Below, piece by piece: positions 1 through 7,405 of a stretch of DNA of 64,000 nt. The DNA comes from an uncultured Kiritimatiellota bacterium (GTDB lineage: Bacteria; Verrucomicrobiota; Kiritimatiellia; RFP12; UBA1067). Within the stretch, counting starts at the first letter, position 1. Every line of letters starts with the position of its first letter. Under the pieces are notes generated by a model. That model searched no databases. It was not told where the DNA came from and was given only the letters and a program-made list of their open reading frames with translations. The translations under genes and the position numbers were made by a program. The stretch lies in NCBI GenBank assembly GCA_934635385.1, contig CAKTZI010000010.1, positions 1 through 64,000 on the forward strand, given 5' to 3'.

Positions 1-100
1 GAACGGATCTCTCCGTCCGATTCGTCTCGTATATGAGTTGTAATTCTCTTTAATCTCCAACTCCCGGTTTTCAAAGATCAGCGTTACTTTCTCGCGGTTG

Positions 101-121
101 ACCCGTTCGGTCGCAACGGGT
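101..121 (-). repeat. Inverted repeat at a putative leftward transcription start
   Basis: Arms ACCCGTT and AACGGGT are perfect 7-bp complements around a 7-base loop. They lie immediately downstream of the -10 box at 126-131, so a transcript starting near 119 would begin with this hairpin. It could be an operator or an mRNA 5' stabiliser; the gene it would serve is outside the window. Confidence 0.4.
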
Positions 122-125
122 GCAT

Positions 126-134
126 AGTATATCA
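126..134 (-). promoter_or_regulatory. Leftward extended -10 promoter element
   Basis: Read on the minus strand this is TGATATACT, a TG-n-TATACT extended -10. It matches the form seen at most other promoters in this window. No convincing -35 box is visible. Confidence 0.4.
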
Positions 135-197
135 AAAAAATCGGACGGCGCGCAAGGGGGTATTTGAAGAAAACTGCTTTTCACTCTTAATGTCAAT

Positions 198-223
198 AAA
201 AATCGACATATCTTGCGATTTTT
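198..223 (-). terminator. Rho-independent terminator after the phosphomannomutase domain I gene
   Basis: On the minus strand the arms AAAAATCG and CGATTTTT form an 8-bp stem around a 10-base loop, with A-rich sequence before and T-rich sequence after. It starts 7 bases past the TGA of the gene ending at 230. This is a normal end of a transcription unit, which argues that the short phosphomannomutase gene is a real operon-terminal gene rather than one cut by an insertion. Confidence 0.65.
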
Positions 224-229
224 GAACAA

Positions 230-682
230 TCAACAGTTCGCTTTGGGGCAACAATCGCTTGCCGTTTCGGCTCGGACAAGCCGCTCAACCTCATTGAGGC
301 CGTTCAAAAAGCCGACTGGCAAGGCTGTGCGCATCGAGACTTTTAACCCGTTGTCGGACGGCGGATTGTGCGAAGCCGTAATCATCACCGAGCCGTCGTA
401 GCCGTCCTCGGCCGTGAAGAAATAGACCATCGGCGTCGTGCAGAGTCCGAGATCGGTCACGTCCGCACCCGCCTCTGTCAGTCCCTTTACAAGCGCGTCG
501 CGCACATCCGGCGACGTGACGCGGCAGTCACGGCCGACGAGAATCCGCAACGCGCGACCCGATGCGTCCGGATACTTTTCGGACAAGACCCGCACGAGCG
601 CCCGCCCCACCTGGCAGACCGTTTCGAGGTCGAAGTCGACCCCGTAAGTGCCGCGCATGTCATATGCCTTGAAGAAGCTCAT
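230..682 (-). CDS. Stand-alone domain I of phosphomannomutase/phosphoglucomutase
   Basis: The 150-residue protein corresponds only to domain I of an alpha-D-phosphohexomutase (family length is about 450-480). It keeps the N-terminal KAYDMRGTYG, the VGRDCRVTSP strand and the phosphoserine loop TASHNPP with Ser104. It then stops where domain II should begin. Domains II-IV are encoded separately at 6393-7385. The ATG has a GAGG ribosome site 7 bases upstream and starts 9 bases after the MFS gene, so it closes that operon, and a terminator follows directly. Alone it lacks the metal, sugar and phosphate loops and should be inactive. It may complement the other half in trans, or it may be a relic. 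Confidence 0.8.
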   Translation of the reverse strand: MSFFKAYDMRGTYGVDFDLETVCQVGRALVRVLSEKYPDASGRALRILVGRDCRVTSPDVRDALVKGLTEAGADVTDLGLCTTPMVYFFTAEDGYDGSVMITASHNPPSDNGLKVSMRTALPVGFLNGLNEVERLVRAETASDCCPKANC

Positions 683-691
683 CTCAAAACC

Positions 692-2020
692 TCACTCGAC
701 GATGCGGTCGCGGCGGAAGGTGAAGAAGAACGAGACCATCATGAGAAGCGCGCCAAGCACGTAGGCGCCACCCATGAGCGCAAAGCCGACCTCGAAGCCG
801 CGCACGCCGAAGCGCTGCGAAAGCGCACCCATCACGACGCCCGAAAGCCCGCCGAAGAAGAACGCGAAGACCGTGAAGATGCCGACAGACGTCGAACGGT
901 ACTGCGGCGGAATGACGTCGAAGAGCGAAGCGTGCGTGTTCACCTCGAAGAAGCCGCGGAAGACGCCGTAGGCCGCCGTCAGCGCAATCATCGCCGCCGC
1001 CGCGTCCGCAAACCCGATCAGCACGAGGCACGGCGCGCCGCAGAGGAGCGCGAGAATCTGGAAACCGAGGCGGAAGCGCGGCATCCGCTTCACGAAGCGA
1101 TCCGTCAGCAGTCCGCCCGTCATGATCGCGAGGAACGCGAAGAGGTGGTGATAGAGCATCGTCTGCGTGCCCGCCTCGCCGACGGACGTGCCGAACTTCA
1201 TCGCCATGAACTTCGGCGCCCAGAAGAGATAGGCGTTGTTCACGAACACGATCGCCACGAACCCCGCCATCGCGCACCACGCCGACGGCTTCCTAAAGAA
1301 GTAGACCAGCCCGGCGAAGAACGAGGGATGAGAAACAATAATCGAGTCGTCGAATTCTCGAATCTTCGAATCGGGTTGATTTTGATCGGACCCGCCCTTC
1401 GCCTTATCGAAGCCGGCGGCTTCTGCCGTCGTGTCGCGCAGGGCGAAGATGAAGAAGACGCCGAGCGCGAAGCCCGCGCCGCCGAAGACCATGAAGACGT
1501 GCCGCCACGTTCCCAGAATGCCGAGCGCCCACGCGGTGATGACGCCCGACGTCATCAGCCCGAAGTAGAGCGCGCCCTGGTGAATCGAGAGCGCGATCGA
1601 GCGTGTCTCCTTGTGAAACGCCGCGATGAGCGGCGGATAGCACGGCCCGTAGAAGCTTTCGCCGACGCCCGTCGCGATCGAGCGAAAGAACATCACGACG
1701 AAGAACGCCGGGATGACGACGCCGAAGAGCGTCCAGTTGCCGACGAACCCCATCATGAACGTCATGAGCGACCACGAGATGAGCGAGAGCGTGATGATCC
1801 ACTTGCGCGAGAACCGGTCGCCGACCGGCCCCGCGACGAACGCCATCCCGGCGAGCGTCCACGACAGCACCGTGTTGATCCAGCCGATCTGCACGTCCGT
1901 GAGCCCCAGCTCGTCCTGAATCGGGATCGTCAGCAGCCCGAACAGCGCGCGGTCTGCCTGATGGAAGAAGAACGCGCAGCTGAGCATCGCCAGCATCACC
2001 CACTTGTAGCCGTTTTTCAT
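692..2020 (-). CDS. MFS transporter, sugar/organic anion type
   Basis: The 442-residue protein has about twelve hydrophobic segments. The loop after TM2 reads GDRFSRKW, the usual MFS signature position, and a second copy, TDRFVKRMPR, follows TM8. It resembles the anion:cation symporter branch that imports hexuronates and sugar acids; the substrate cannot be read from sequence. Its ATG overlaps the stop of the GH16 gene (ATGA), so the two are translationally coupled, which suggests import of GH16 products. The central loop between TM6 and TM7 carries a low-complexity insert built of octamers (residues about 215-229), described separately. Confidence 0.85.
   Translation of the reverse strand: MKNGYKWVMLAMLSCAFFFHQADRALFGLLTIPIQDELGLTDVQIGWINTVLSWTLAGMAFVAGPVGDRFSRKWIITLSLISWSLMTFMMGFVGNWTLFGVVIPAFFVVMFFRSIATGVGESFYGPCYPPLIAAFHKETRSIALSIHQGALYFGLMTSGVITAWALGILGTWRHVFMVFGGAGFALGVFFIFALRDTTAEAAGFDKAKGGSDQNQPDSKIREFDDSIIVSHPSFFAGLVYFFRKPSAWCAMAGFVAIVFVNNAYLFWAPKFMAMKFGTSVGEAGTQTMLYHHLFAFLAIMTGGLLTDRFVKRMPRFRLGFQILALLCGAPCLVLIGFADAAAAMIALTAAYGVFRGFFEVNTHASLFDVIPPQYRSTSVGIFTVFAFFFGGLSGVVMGALSQRFGVRGFEVGFALMGGAYVLGALLMMVSFFFTFRRDRIVE
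1334..1375. repeat. Octamer repeat insert in the MFS central loop
   Basis: Read on the minus strand the segment is a run of degenerate 8-base units of form CGAnnATT, ending CGATTATT. It is translated as a polar stretch in the TM6-TM7 loop. The same octamer occurs four times at 22229-22260 inside the ABC-F gene, in the opposite orientation relative to coding. Confidence 0.55.
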
Positions 2021-2823
2021 TTCGTCGTATCCCCTTCTTCCATTTTCCAGTGCCGGAACCAGTCAATCTCGAACGTGGCCGGGAGTTCGGCGGGCTCCGG
2101 TTCGCCGACCCAGCTGTACATGATCTCGCAGTCGAACGTGACGTGCAGCGGACGATAGAAATGGTCGTTCGTCCGCGCAAAGACCTCTTCGCCGTCGATG
2201 AACCACTTCAGTTCCGTCGGCGTCCAGAGAAAGCCGTACTCGTGGAAGTCCGCCGCCGGATCGAACGCGAGCGCGATCTTGCGGCTCTTCGTCGGCAGCG
2301 CTTCGACGCCGCCGTTCACGATTCCCTCCAGATACGGCGTCTTCAGGCGGTGGACGGTTCCGTACCAGTCGCGCAGCGAACCGAAGATCTCGAAGATGTC
2401 GACTTCCTCGCTGAAGTCACCGACGCGGAACTTCCTTTCGGGCGCGTCGGAGAGCGGGTCGTAAAGCCAGAAGGCGTTGCAGACCTTCGACCGCATCGTC
2501 CGCGCGCGGCAGACGTAGTAACCGTAGAACGTCTTCTCCTTCGCGCGCACGTAGGCGGTCGCGTAGGTCGTGAAGCCGCGCCGCAGGTTCTCGACCGTCT
2601 TCTCGTCCGCCCGCATCCGTCGCGCCGTCAGGCCCAGGCAGCCGTTCGTGACGGACACGTTGTCGCGCGCAAACAGGAAACCGGCCGACCGCCCCTGAAA
2701 CGAGGCGACCCAGTCGGTCCACTTCGACGCATCGAGCGCCGCGCCGTCGAAGTCGTCCGCGAAATCCGGCGGACGACTCGGCGCGACGAACGCGGCGAGC
2801 AGAAACAGCGCGGCGGCGACCAT
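2017..2823 (-). CDS. Secreted glycoside hydrolase family 16 enzyme
   Basis: A 268-residue protein with a short hydrophobic signal segment (residues 1-14) and a beta-jelly-roll GH16 domain. The catalytic EVDIFE motif lies at 140-145, with Glu140 as nucleophile, Asp142 as helper and Glu145 as acid/base. The ExDxxE spacing is the beta-bulge type of agarases, porphyranases, carrageenases and laminarinases. The late motifs HEYGFLWTP and FEIDWFRHW are also GH16-like. It sits 4 bases after eda and overlaps the MFS gene. Cleavage of a beta-linked galactan or glucan is inferred; the exact polysaccharide is not. Confidence 0.85.
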   Translation of the reverse strand: MVAAALFLLAAFVAPSRPPDFADDFDGAALDASKWTDWVASFQGRSAGFLFARDNVSVTNGCLGLTARRMRADEKTVENLRRGFTTYATAYVRAKEKTFYGYYVCRARTMRSKVCNAFWLYDPLSDAPERKFRVGDFSEEVDIFEIFGSLRDWYGTVHRLKTPYLEGIVNGGVEALPTKSRKIALAFDPAADFHEYGFLWTPTELKWFIDGEEVFARTNDHFYRPLHVTFDCEIMYSWVGEPEPAELPATFEIDWFRHWKMEEGDTTK

Positions 2824-2827
2824 CGCC

Positions 2828-3469
2828 TCAGCCGCGCAGCTTCTTCACAAGCGCGGCGGCGTCTGCCGCCAGCTTCTCGATCGCGGCATAGTCGCCCGCC
2901 GCGAGCGCGTCCTTCGGGACGATCCACGTGCCGCCGCAGCAGACGATCTCCGGCACGGCGAGGTAGTCCGCAACGTTATCGAGCTTGACGCCGCCCGTCG
3001 GCATGAACTTCACGCCCGTGAAGCGGAACGCGCCGAGGAGGTTCTTGATCATCTTGACGCCGCCGGCCGCCTCCGCCGGGAAGAACTTGACCATCGTGCA
3101 GCCCGCCGTCAGCGCCTGCGAAAGCTCGCTCGCCGTCGCGATGCCAGGGCACATCGGCAGCCCCTCGGCCTTCGCCGCCGCCATCACGACCGGATCGAAG
3201 CCCGGCGCGACGCCGAAGACCGCGCCCGCCGCCTTCGCGGCCTTCACCATGTCGGGCGTGAGGAGCGTCCCCGCGCCCAGCACGGCCTCCGGCACCTCGC
3301 GCCTGATCGCCGCGATGGCGCCCGCCGCCGCCGCCGTGCGGAACGTGACTTCGAGGACGGGCAAGCCGCCCTTCACGAGCGCCCGCGCGAGCGGCACGGC
3401 CTGCTCTTCCCTCTCAATGACGATGACCGGGATGATTCCCGCCTTGCCCAACGTTTCAACGATGTTCAT
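2828..3469 (-). CDS. eda: 2-dehydro-3-deoxy-phosphogluconate aldolase (KDPG/KHG aldolase)
   Basis: A 213-residue class I aldolase of usual Eda length. It has the strand-end PVLEVTFRT with Glu40, the GAGTLL turn and the Schiff-base lysine in TMVKFFPAE (Lys128). The family cleaves KDPG to pyruvate and glyceraldehyde-3-phosphate, and often related 2-keto-3-deoxy sugar-acid phosphates. Between iorB and GH16-MFS it likely serves the last step of a sugar-acid route fed by the imported products. It could also complete the sugar-oxidation pathway encoded at 41915-49409. Confidence 0.92.
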   Translation of the reverse strand: MNIVETLGKAGIIPVIVIEREEQAVPLARALVKGGLPVLEVTFRTAAAAGAIAAIRREVPEAVLGAGTLLTPDMVKAAKAAGAVFGVAPGFDPVVMAAAKAEGLPMCPGIATASELSQALTAGCTMVKFFPAEAAGGVKMIKNLLGAFRFTGVKFMPTGGVKLDNVADYLAVPEIVCCGGTWIVPKDALAAGDYAAIEKLAADAAALVKKLRG

Positions 3470-3499
3470 GCGAATCTCGCCTTTCTTTGTCTCCGATCT

Positions 3500-4099
3500 T
3501 CACGGATGTGCCGCCGCCGCCGCGCGTCCGAGCGCGAACGCCTTCAGGTTGATGTCGAGAAGCTTCGCCTTCGGCCCCGTCAGGAGCTGCGCGAGGGCTT
3601 CGTGCCAGATCTTCTCCTCGAACGGGCAGAACGCCGAGAGCGCGCCCGCAATGACCATGTTCATCGTGCGCGGGTTGCCGACCTCCTCCGTCGCGACCTT
3701 CATCGCGTCGACGAGCACGAGCCGCCTGAACGCCTTCCTGAGCTTGCCGTCGAGGTCTTCGACGTCCGCCTGCTGGCCGGACGAGACCGTGACCGGCGTC
3801 AGGTACGTGTCGTTCACGAACGCCGTGCCGTCCTTCGCGAGGATGCCCGCGTGGCGCAGGGCCTCCAGCTTGTCGAACGAGACGAGCACGTCGGCCGTCC
3901 CCTCCTGGATGATCGGCGAGGCGACGGACGCGCCGAAGCGCACCTGGCTCGTCACCGAGCCGCCGCGCTGGGACATGCCGTGGATCTCGGACTTCTTGAC
4001 GTCGTAGCCCGCGAGAGCCGCCGTCTTCGCGAGAAGGTCGGCCGTCAGGATGATGCCCTGCCCGCCGACGCCGACGAGCGAAACGTTGACCGTCTTCAC
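3500..4099 (-). CDS. iorB: Indolepyruvate:ferredoxin oxidoreductase beta subunit
   Basis: A 199-residue protein of the pyruvate/2-ketoacid ferredoxin oxidoreductase gamma-domain family. It starts with the glycine-rich GVGGQGIILTADLLA and carries the conserved EIHGMSQRGGSV. It pairs with the TPP/iron-sulfur alpha subunit IorA to convert aryl-pyruvates from amino-acid breakdown to acyl-CoA, reducing ferredoxin. The start is GTG, overlapping the TGA of the NifU-like gene. No iorA is present in the window, so the partner must be encoded elsewhere. Confidence 0.9.
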   Translation of the reverse strand: MKTVNVSLVGVGGQGIILTADLLAKTAALAGYDVKKSEIHGMSQRGGSVTSQVRFGASVASPIIQEGTADVLVSFDKLEALRHAGILAKDGTAFVNDTYLTPVTVSSGQQADVEDLDGKLRKAFRRLVLVDAMKVATEEVGNPRTMNMVIAGALSAFCPFEEKIWHEALAQLLTGPKAKLLDINLKAFALGRAAAAAHP

Positions 4100-4317
4100 G
4101 CCTCGACCCTCTCGACCGTGATTTCGGGGTCGATCTCCTGAAGCCCCACCTCGATGCCCTGCTTGAGCGTCATCATCGCGAAGGGACAGCTGCCGCAGTG
4201 CCCGACGAGCTTGAGGTACACGACCTTGCCGTCGATCTTCACCAGTTCGAGGTCGCCGCCGTCGGCCTGCAGCCCGGCGCGCAGCTCCTCAAGTTTCGCC
4301 TTGATTTTCTCTTCCAT
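4096..4317 (-). CDS. NifU C-terminal domain (Nfu-type) iron-sulfur scaffold protein
   Basis: A 73-residue protein consisting solely of a NifU C-terminal domain. It has GLQADGGDLELV and the CGSC cluster-binding motif (Cys41, Cys44) followed by MMTLKQGIE. Such proteins deliver [4Fe-4S] clusters. The same frame stays open upstream into pyrB, but the ATG at 4317 is chosen because a TATAAT box ends 10 bases before it and homologues start here. It opens the operon that continues into iorB, an iron-sulfur enzyme partner, so cluster delivery to Ior is a plausible role. Confidence 0.88.
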   Translation of the reverse strand: MEEKIKAKLEELRAGLQADGGDLELVKIDGKVVYLKLVGHCGSCPFAMMTLKQGIEVGLQEIDPEITVERVEA

Positions 4318-4327
4318 AATGGTTTGT

Positions 4328-4357
4328 ATTATACCATGAATCGGCCCCGCCCGGCAA
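4328..4357 (-). promoter_or_regulatory. Promoter of the nifU-iorB-eda-GH16-MFS operon
   Basis: The minus strand reads TGGTATAAT at 4336-4328, with TTGCCG at 4357-4352 and an 18-base spacer. The predicted start, near 4321, leaves only about 4 bases of leader before the ATG. Confidence 0.65.
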
Positions 4358-4364
4358 TCGCCCG

Positions 4365-5441
4365 TCAGTAGCCGCAGTCCATGATCGTCCGCTCGAAGCC
4401 GAACGTCGCGGCAATGAGCGCCGCGCGGATCCACATGCCGTTGCGCATCTGCCGCCAGTACATCGCGCGCGGGTCGCGGTCGCAGCACGTCGCGATCTCG
4501 TCGCGGCGCGGCAACGGATGGAGAATCGCGCCCGTCGGCTTCAGCAGCTTCAGCTCCTCCGCGCCGAACTTGAAGCGCGAGGTGTCGATGCGCGCGGACG
4601 CGCCCTTCGACGAGTCCCACTCGTCCTGGATGCGCGTCATGTAGACCGCGTCGGAAATCTTCACCGCGTCGCGCAGGTTGTCGCAGACCTCGAAGGAAAT
4701 GCCCTTCTTCGCGAGGATCATCACGACATCCGCCGGCACCTGCAGCTCCTGCGGCGCGACGAAGACCTGCCTCACGTCCCGGAAGTTCGTGAGGAGGTAG
4801 GAGAGCGAGCGCACCGTGCGCCCGCGCATGAGGTCGCCGCAGAACGTCACGGTCTTGCCGTCGATGCCGCCCGACTTCTCGAACGAGCGCAGCAGCGTGT
4901 AGATGTCGAGGAGCGCCTGCGTCGGGTGCTGGTCCTTGCCCGAGCCGGCGTTCAGGATCGGGATCGGGCGATCCGAGTTCGAGAGCTCCCACGCCATCTT
5001 CTCCGCGAGGCCCTGCTCGGGACTGCGCATGATGATCATGTCGAAGTAGGACGAGAAGGTGCGGATCGAGTCCTCCTTCGACTCGCCCTTGAACTCGGAC
5101 GACGTCGCCGCGTCGCGCACGCTGCCCGTCGTGATGCCGAGCAGCTGGCAGGCGGCGAGGTGCGAGAGGAACGTGCGCGAGCTCGGCTGCGAGAAGTAGA
5201 GCATCGCGCGCTTGTGCGCGAGGACGTTCTTCAGGTAGAGCGCGCCTTCCTTCGACTTGTTGATGAAGCGGATGCGGTTCGCGAGCGCGCAGAGCCGTTC
5301 GAGAAGCGCGCGGTCGAACTGCTGCGCGAAGAGCGTGTGGTAGGGAAGCCCGTCCCCTTCCTCACGCTCCAGATACGGACGCTTGGCGTCCAGCGAAAGC
5401 TTCGCGTAGTCTTCCCAGCTGATTTCAGTAAGCTTGTCCAT
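4365..5441 (-). CDS. pyrB: Aspartate carbamoyltransferase catalytic chain
   Basis: A 358-residue aspartate/ornithine transcarbamylase family protein, longer than the usual 310 because of an N-terminal extension of about 50 residues. The carbamoyl-phosphate loop is SQPSSRTFLSH, a variant of the common PSTRT, and the second motif HPTQALLDIYT is intact. LHPLPRRDEI near the C-terminus is the aspartate-binding loop. It catalyses the first committed step of pyrimidine synthesis. No pyrI regulatory chain is adjacent. It has its own extended -10 promoter and a leader of about 30 bases. Confidence 0.9.
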   Translation of the reverse strand: MDKLTEISWEDYAKLSLDAKRPYLEREEGDGLPYHTLFAQQFDRALLERLCALANRIRFINKSKEGALYLKNVLAHKRAMLYFSQPSSRTFLSHLAACQLLGITTGSVRDAATSSEFKGESKEDSIRTFSSYFDMIIMRSPEQGLAEKMAWELSNSDRPIPILNAGSGKDQHPTQALLDIYTLLRSFEKSGGIDGKTVTFCGDLMRGRTVRSLSYLLTNFRDVRQVFVAPQELQVPADVVMILAKKGISFEVCDNLRDAVKISDAVYMTRIQDEWDSSKGASARIDTSRFKFGAEELKLLKPTGAILHPLPRRDEIATCCDRDPRAMYWRQMRNGMWIRAALIAATFGFERTIMDCGY

Positions 5442-5479
5442 TCTTTTCGTTCCCGAAGGTTTGAAATCCGTGGTTGCTT

Positions 5480-5488
5480 ATTATAGCA
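5480..5488 (-). promoter_or_regulatory. Extended -10 promoter of pyrB
   Basis: Reads TGCTATAAT on the minus strand. The predicted start, near 5473, gives a leader of about 32 bases with no obvious attenuator hairpin. Confidence 0.6.
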
Positions 5489-5515
5489 TAATCGCCGCCG
5501 TCCCGCGTGGTGGCT

Positions 5516-6373
5516 TCACAGCCGTTCCAGCAACGGCGCGATGAAATCCTCCGAGACCCGCATGCCGAGCGGAATCGACGGCTTGTTCGCCCCGTGGAAG
5601 TCGCTGCCGGCGGACTTGAGGAGGCCGAGCCGGGTCGCCATGCGCGTGAACTCGACGTTCTCCTCCGGCCGGTTCGCCCGATAGAGCGACTCCAGTCCGT
5701 CCAGGCCCTTCTCCTTCAGCGCCGCGAGTTCGCGTTCGGCCACCGCAAACTCGCACCCGACGTGCTGCCACGGCACGCGCCAATACTTCGGATGCGCCAT
5801 CACGCACAGGCCGCCCGCCGCATGGACAACGGCGAACGCCTCTTCCTGCGGCGGATGGTAACGTTCCTCATAGCACCGTGTCGCGGCAGGCGAATCGGGC
5901 AGCAGGTAGGTCTCGAACGCCGCGAAGATCGACTTCGCGTAGCCGTGTTCCATGAGCCACCGCGCGAAGTGAGGACGCGCCAAGACGTCGCCGTGGGCGT
6001 AGGACGCGATCTCGTCACCCATCTCGATGCCGAGCCGCCGGAAGTTTGCGAGAATCTGCTCGTTGCGCGCGTTGCGCCCGTCGAGAATGCGCCGCTGGAA
6101 CGCCTTGAGCGCAGCGTTCGCAGGGTCAATGCCGAGCCCCAGCAGATGGAAGCGGTCAAAGGTCTTCCCCGGCTCGATGCTCAGTTCGACGCCGGCAACC
6201 GTCCGAACGCCCAACTGCGCGCCCGCCGCCAAGAACTCCGCCACGCCGTCCGTATTGTCGTGGTCGGTGAGCGCCAGCGCGGCAAAGCCTTCCCGCGCGG
6301 CCTTTTCGACAAGCTCGCGCGGCGCAAACGTGCCGTCCGACGCCGTCGAGTGAACATGGAAGTCAACCGTCAT
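5516..6373 (-). CDS. rnm: PHP-domain phosphoesterase, Rnm/YciV (TrpH) type
   Basis: A 285-residue polymerase-and-histidinol-phosphatase domain protein of standard length for the 3',5'-nucleotide phosphatase/RNase AM family. Metal ligands are visible in FHVHSTASDGT, LTDHDNTDG, GVELS, VMAHP and SDFHG. The family degrades 3'-phosphoadenosine-5'-phosphate and short RNA 5' ends. A GGGGAGG ribosome site stands 8 bases before the ATG. It follows the phosphomannomutase C-half by 19 bases and is probably cotranscribed from dapB. Confidence 0.85.
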   Translation of the reverse strand: MTVDFHVHSTASDGTFAPRELVEKAAREGFAALALTDHDNTDGVAEFLAAGAQLGVRTVAGVELSIEPGKTFDRFHLLGLGIDPANAALKAFQRRILDGRNARNEQILANFRRLGIEMGDEIASYAHGDVLARPHFARWLMEHGYAKSIFAAFETYLLPDSPAATRCYEERYHPPQEEAFAVVHAAGGLCVMAHPKYWRVPWQHVGCEFAVAERELAALKEKGLDGLESLYRANRPEENVEFTRMATRLGLLKSAGSDFHGANKPSIPLGMRVSEDFIAPLLERL

Positions 6374-6392
6374 GGAACGCGCCTCCCCTGCC

Positions 6393-7385
6393 TCAGCCGT
6401 TTCCTATTGCCCGTTCCAGCGTGCGCACCCACGCCGCGCATTTCGCGGACGTGTCCGCCTCGACCAGCAAACGCAGGTACGGCTCGGTGTTCGACTTGCG
6501 CACGCTGATCCAGCCGTCTGCGAATTCAAGGCGCACACCGTCGATTTCGCTGCGACCCGTCTCGGCGCCGAACGCGTGGGCGACCGCGAGAACCCGCGCG
6601 ATGGCCGCGCCCTTGTCCTCGACCTTGAAGTTGAGTTCGCCCGAATTCGCATAGCGCGAGACGATCGGACGCATCAGCGCGGAAAACGTCTCGCCGCGCG
6701 TCTTCGCGGCGGCGACTTCGCCGAGAATCCGCAAGGCCGCAAGAACGCCCGAATCGCAGCCGAAGAACTCGCCGAAGTAGTAGTGCCCCGCCAGCTCGCC
6801 GCCGCAAAGTGCGCCCAGCTCGCGCATCTTCGGCTTCGCGAACGCATGCCCGACCGGCACCATCACCGGCTCAAAGCCCTTCTCGCGCAAAACCTCAATC
6901 GCACCTCGCGACGTACGCACGTCGTGCAAGACAATCGGCCTCTTGCCTTGCAACGCGCGCGTTTTCCTGTTTTCAATGGGCTCTTGTGCGCCCAACGCGC
7001 GTGTTTTCCTGTCCCGTGCGGCGGACGCGTCAGCCCGCCGCGTCGCCTCGGCGACGACGGGTATCAGATAGTCGGGCTGAACGAACGCGCCGGTCTCGTC
7101 GACGAACATCGCGCGGTCGGCGTCGCCGTCGAAAATGACGCCGCAGTCAAGCCCCCGCTCGCGCACACACGCGGCGACCTGCTCGCGCGCCTCGGCCTTG
7201 AGCGGGTTCGGCGAATGGTTTGGGAACGTCCCGTCCAGCGTGTCGTTGAGGACGACGGCTTCCGGGAAAAGCTCGTGCACGAGCAGCGAGGCCATGCCGT
7301 TCGAGCAGTCGACGGCGAACCGCAATCCACCGAGAGTCGGACACCGCCCCTTCATCCAGTCCAGATAGCGTGCGCGAAAGTCCAT
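6393..7385 (-). CDS. Phosphomannomutase/phosphoglucomutase lacking domain I (domains II-IV)
   Basis: A 330-residue protein that starts exactly at domain II of an alpha-D-phosphohexomutase. The metal loop FDGDADR (Asp86, 88, 90), the sugar-specificity loop GGELAGHYYF and the phosphate loop RKSNTEP are all present, but domain I with the catalytic phosphoserine is missing. That domain is encoded at 230-682. A GGAGAAAGG ribosome site precedes the ATG, 20 bases after dapB, and no domain I remnant is seen between the two. A loop near residues 126-145 contains two RKTRAL copies from an inserted DNA repeat. It is inactive alone unless supplied with domain I. Confidence 0.82.
   Translation of the reverse strand: MDFRARYLDWMKGRCPTLGGLRFAVDCSNGMASLLVHELFPEAVVLNDTLDGTFPNHSPNPLKAEAREQVAACVRERGLDCGVIFDGDADRAMFVDETGAFVQPDYLIPVVAEATRRADASAARDRKTRALGAQEPIENRKTRALQGKRPIVLHDVRTSRGAIEVLREKGFEPVMVPVGHAFAKPKMRELGALCGGELAGHYYFGEFFGCDSGVLAALRILGEVAAAKTRGETFSALMRPIVSRYANSGELNFKVEDKGAAIARVLAVAHAFGAETGRSEIDGVRLEFADGWISVRKSNTEPYLRLLVEADTSAKCAAWVRTLERAIGNG
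6940..7015. repeat. In-frame 20-bp direct repeat inside the phosphomannomutase C-half
   Basis: CAACGCGCGCGTTTTCCTGT (6951-6970) and a copy differing at one base (6993-7012) are 42 bases apart, that is 14 codons. The translated copies give RKTRAL twice. Flanking bases are also partly duplicated, so the unit may be about 40 bp. Confidence 0.6.
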
Positions 7386-7405
7386 GTCCGCCCACCTTTC
7401 TCCGC

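Larger units (their letters stand above)
1..229. other. AT-rich left-edge region without an assignable gene
   Basis: This stretch is clearly richer in A and T than the rest of the window. It holds a terminator hairpin just past the phosphomannomutase domain I gene (198-223), a leftward extended -10 box (126-134) and a 7-bp-arm inverted repeat (101-121). From about 115 leftwards the minus strand has one frame open to the window edge but no convincing start codon, so a gene beginning here and running off the window is possible but not called. Confidence 0.5.
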
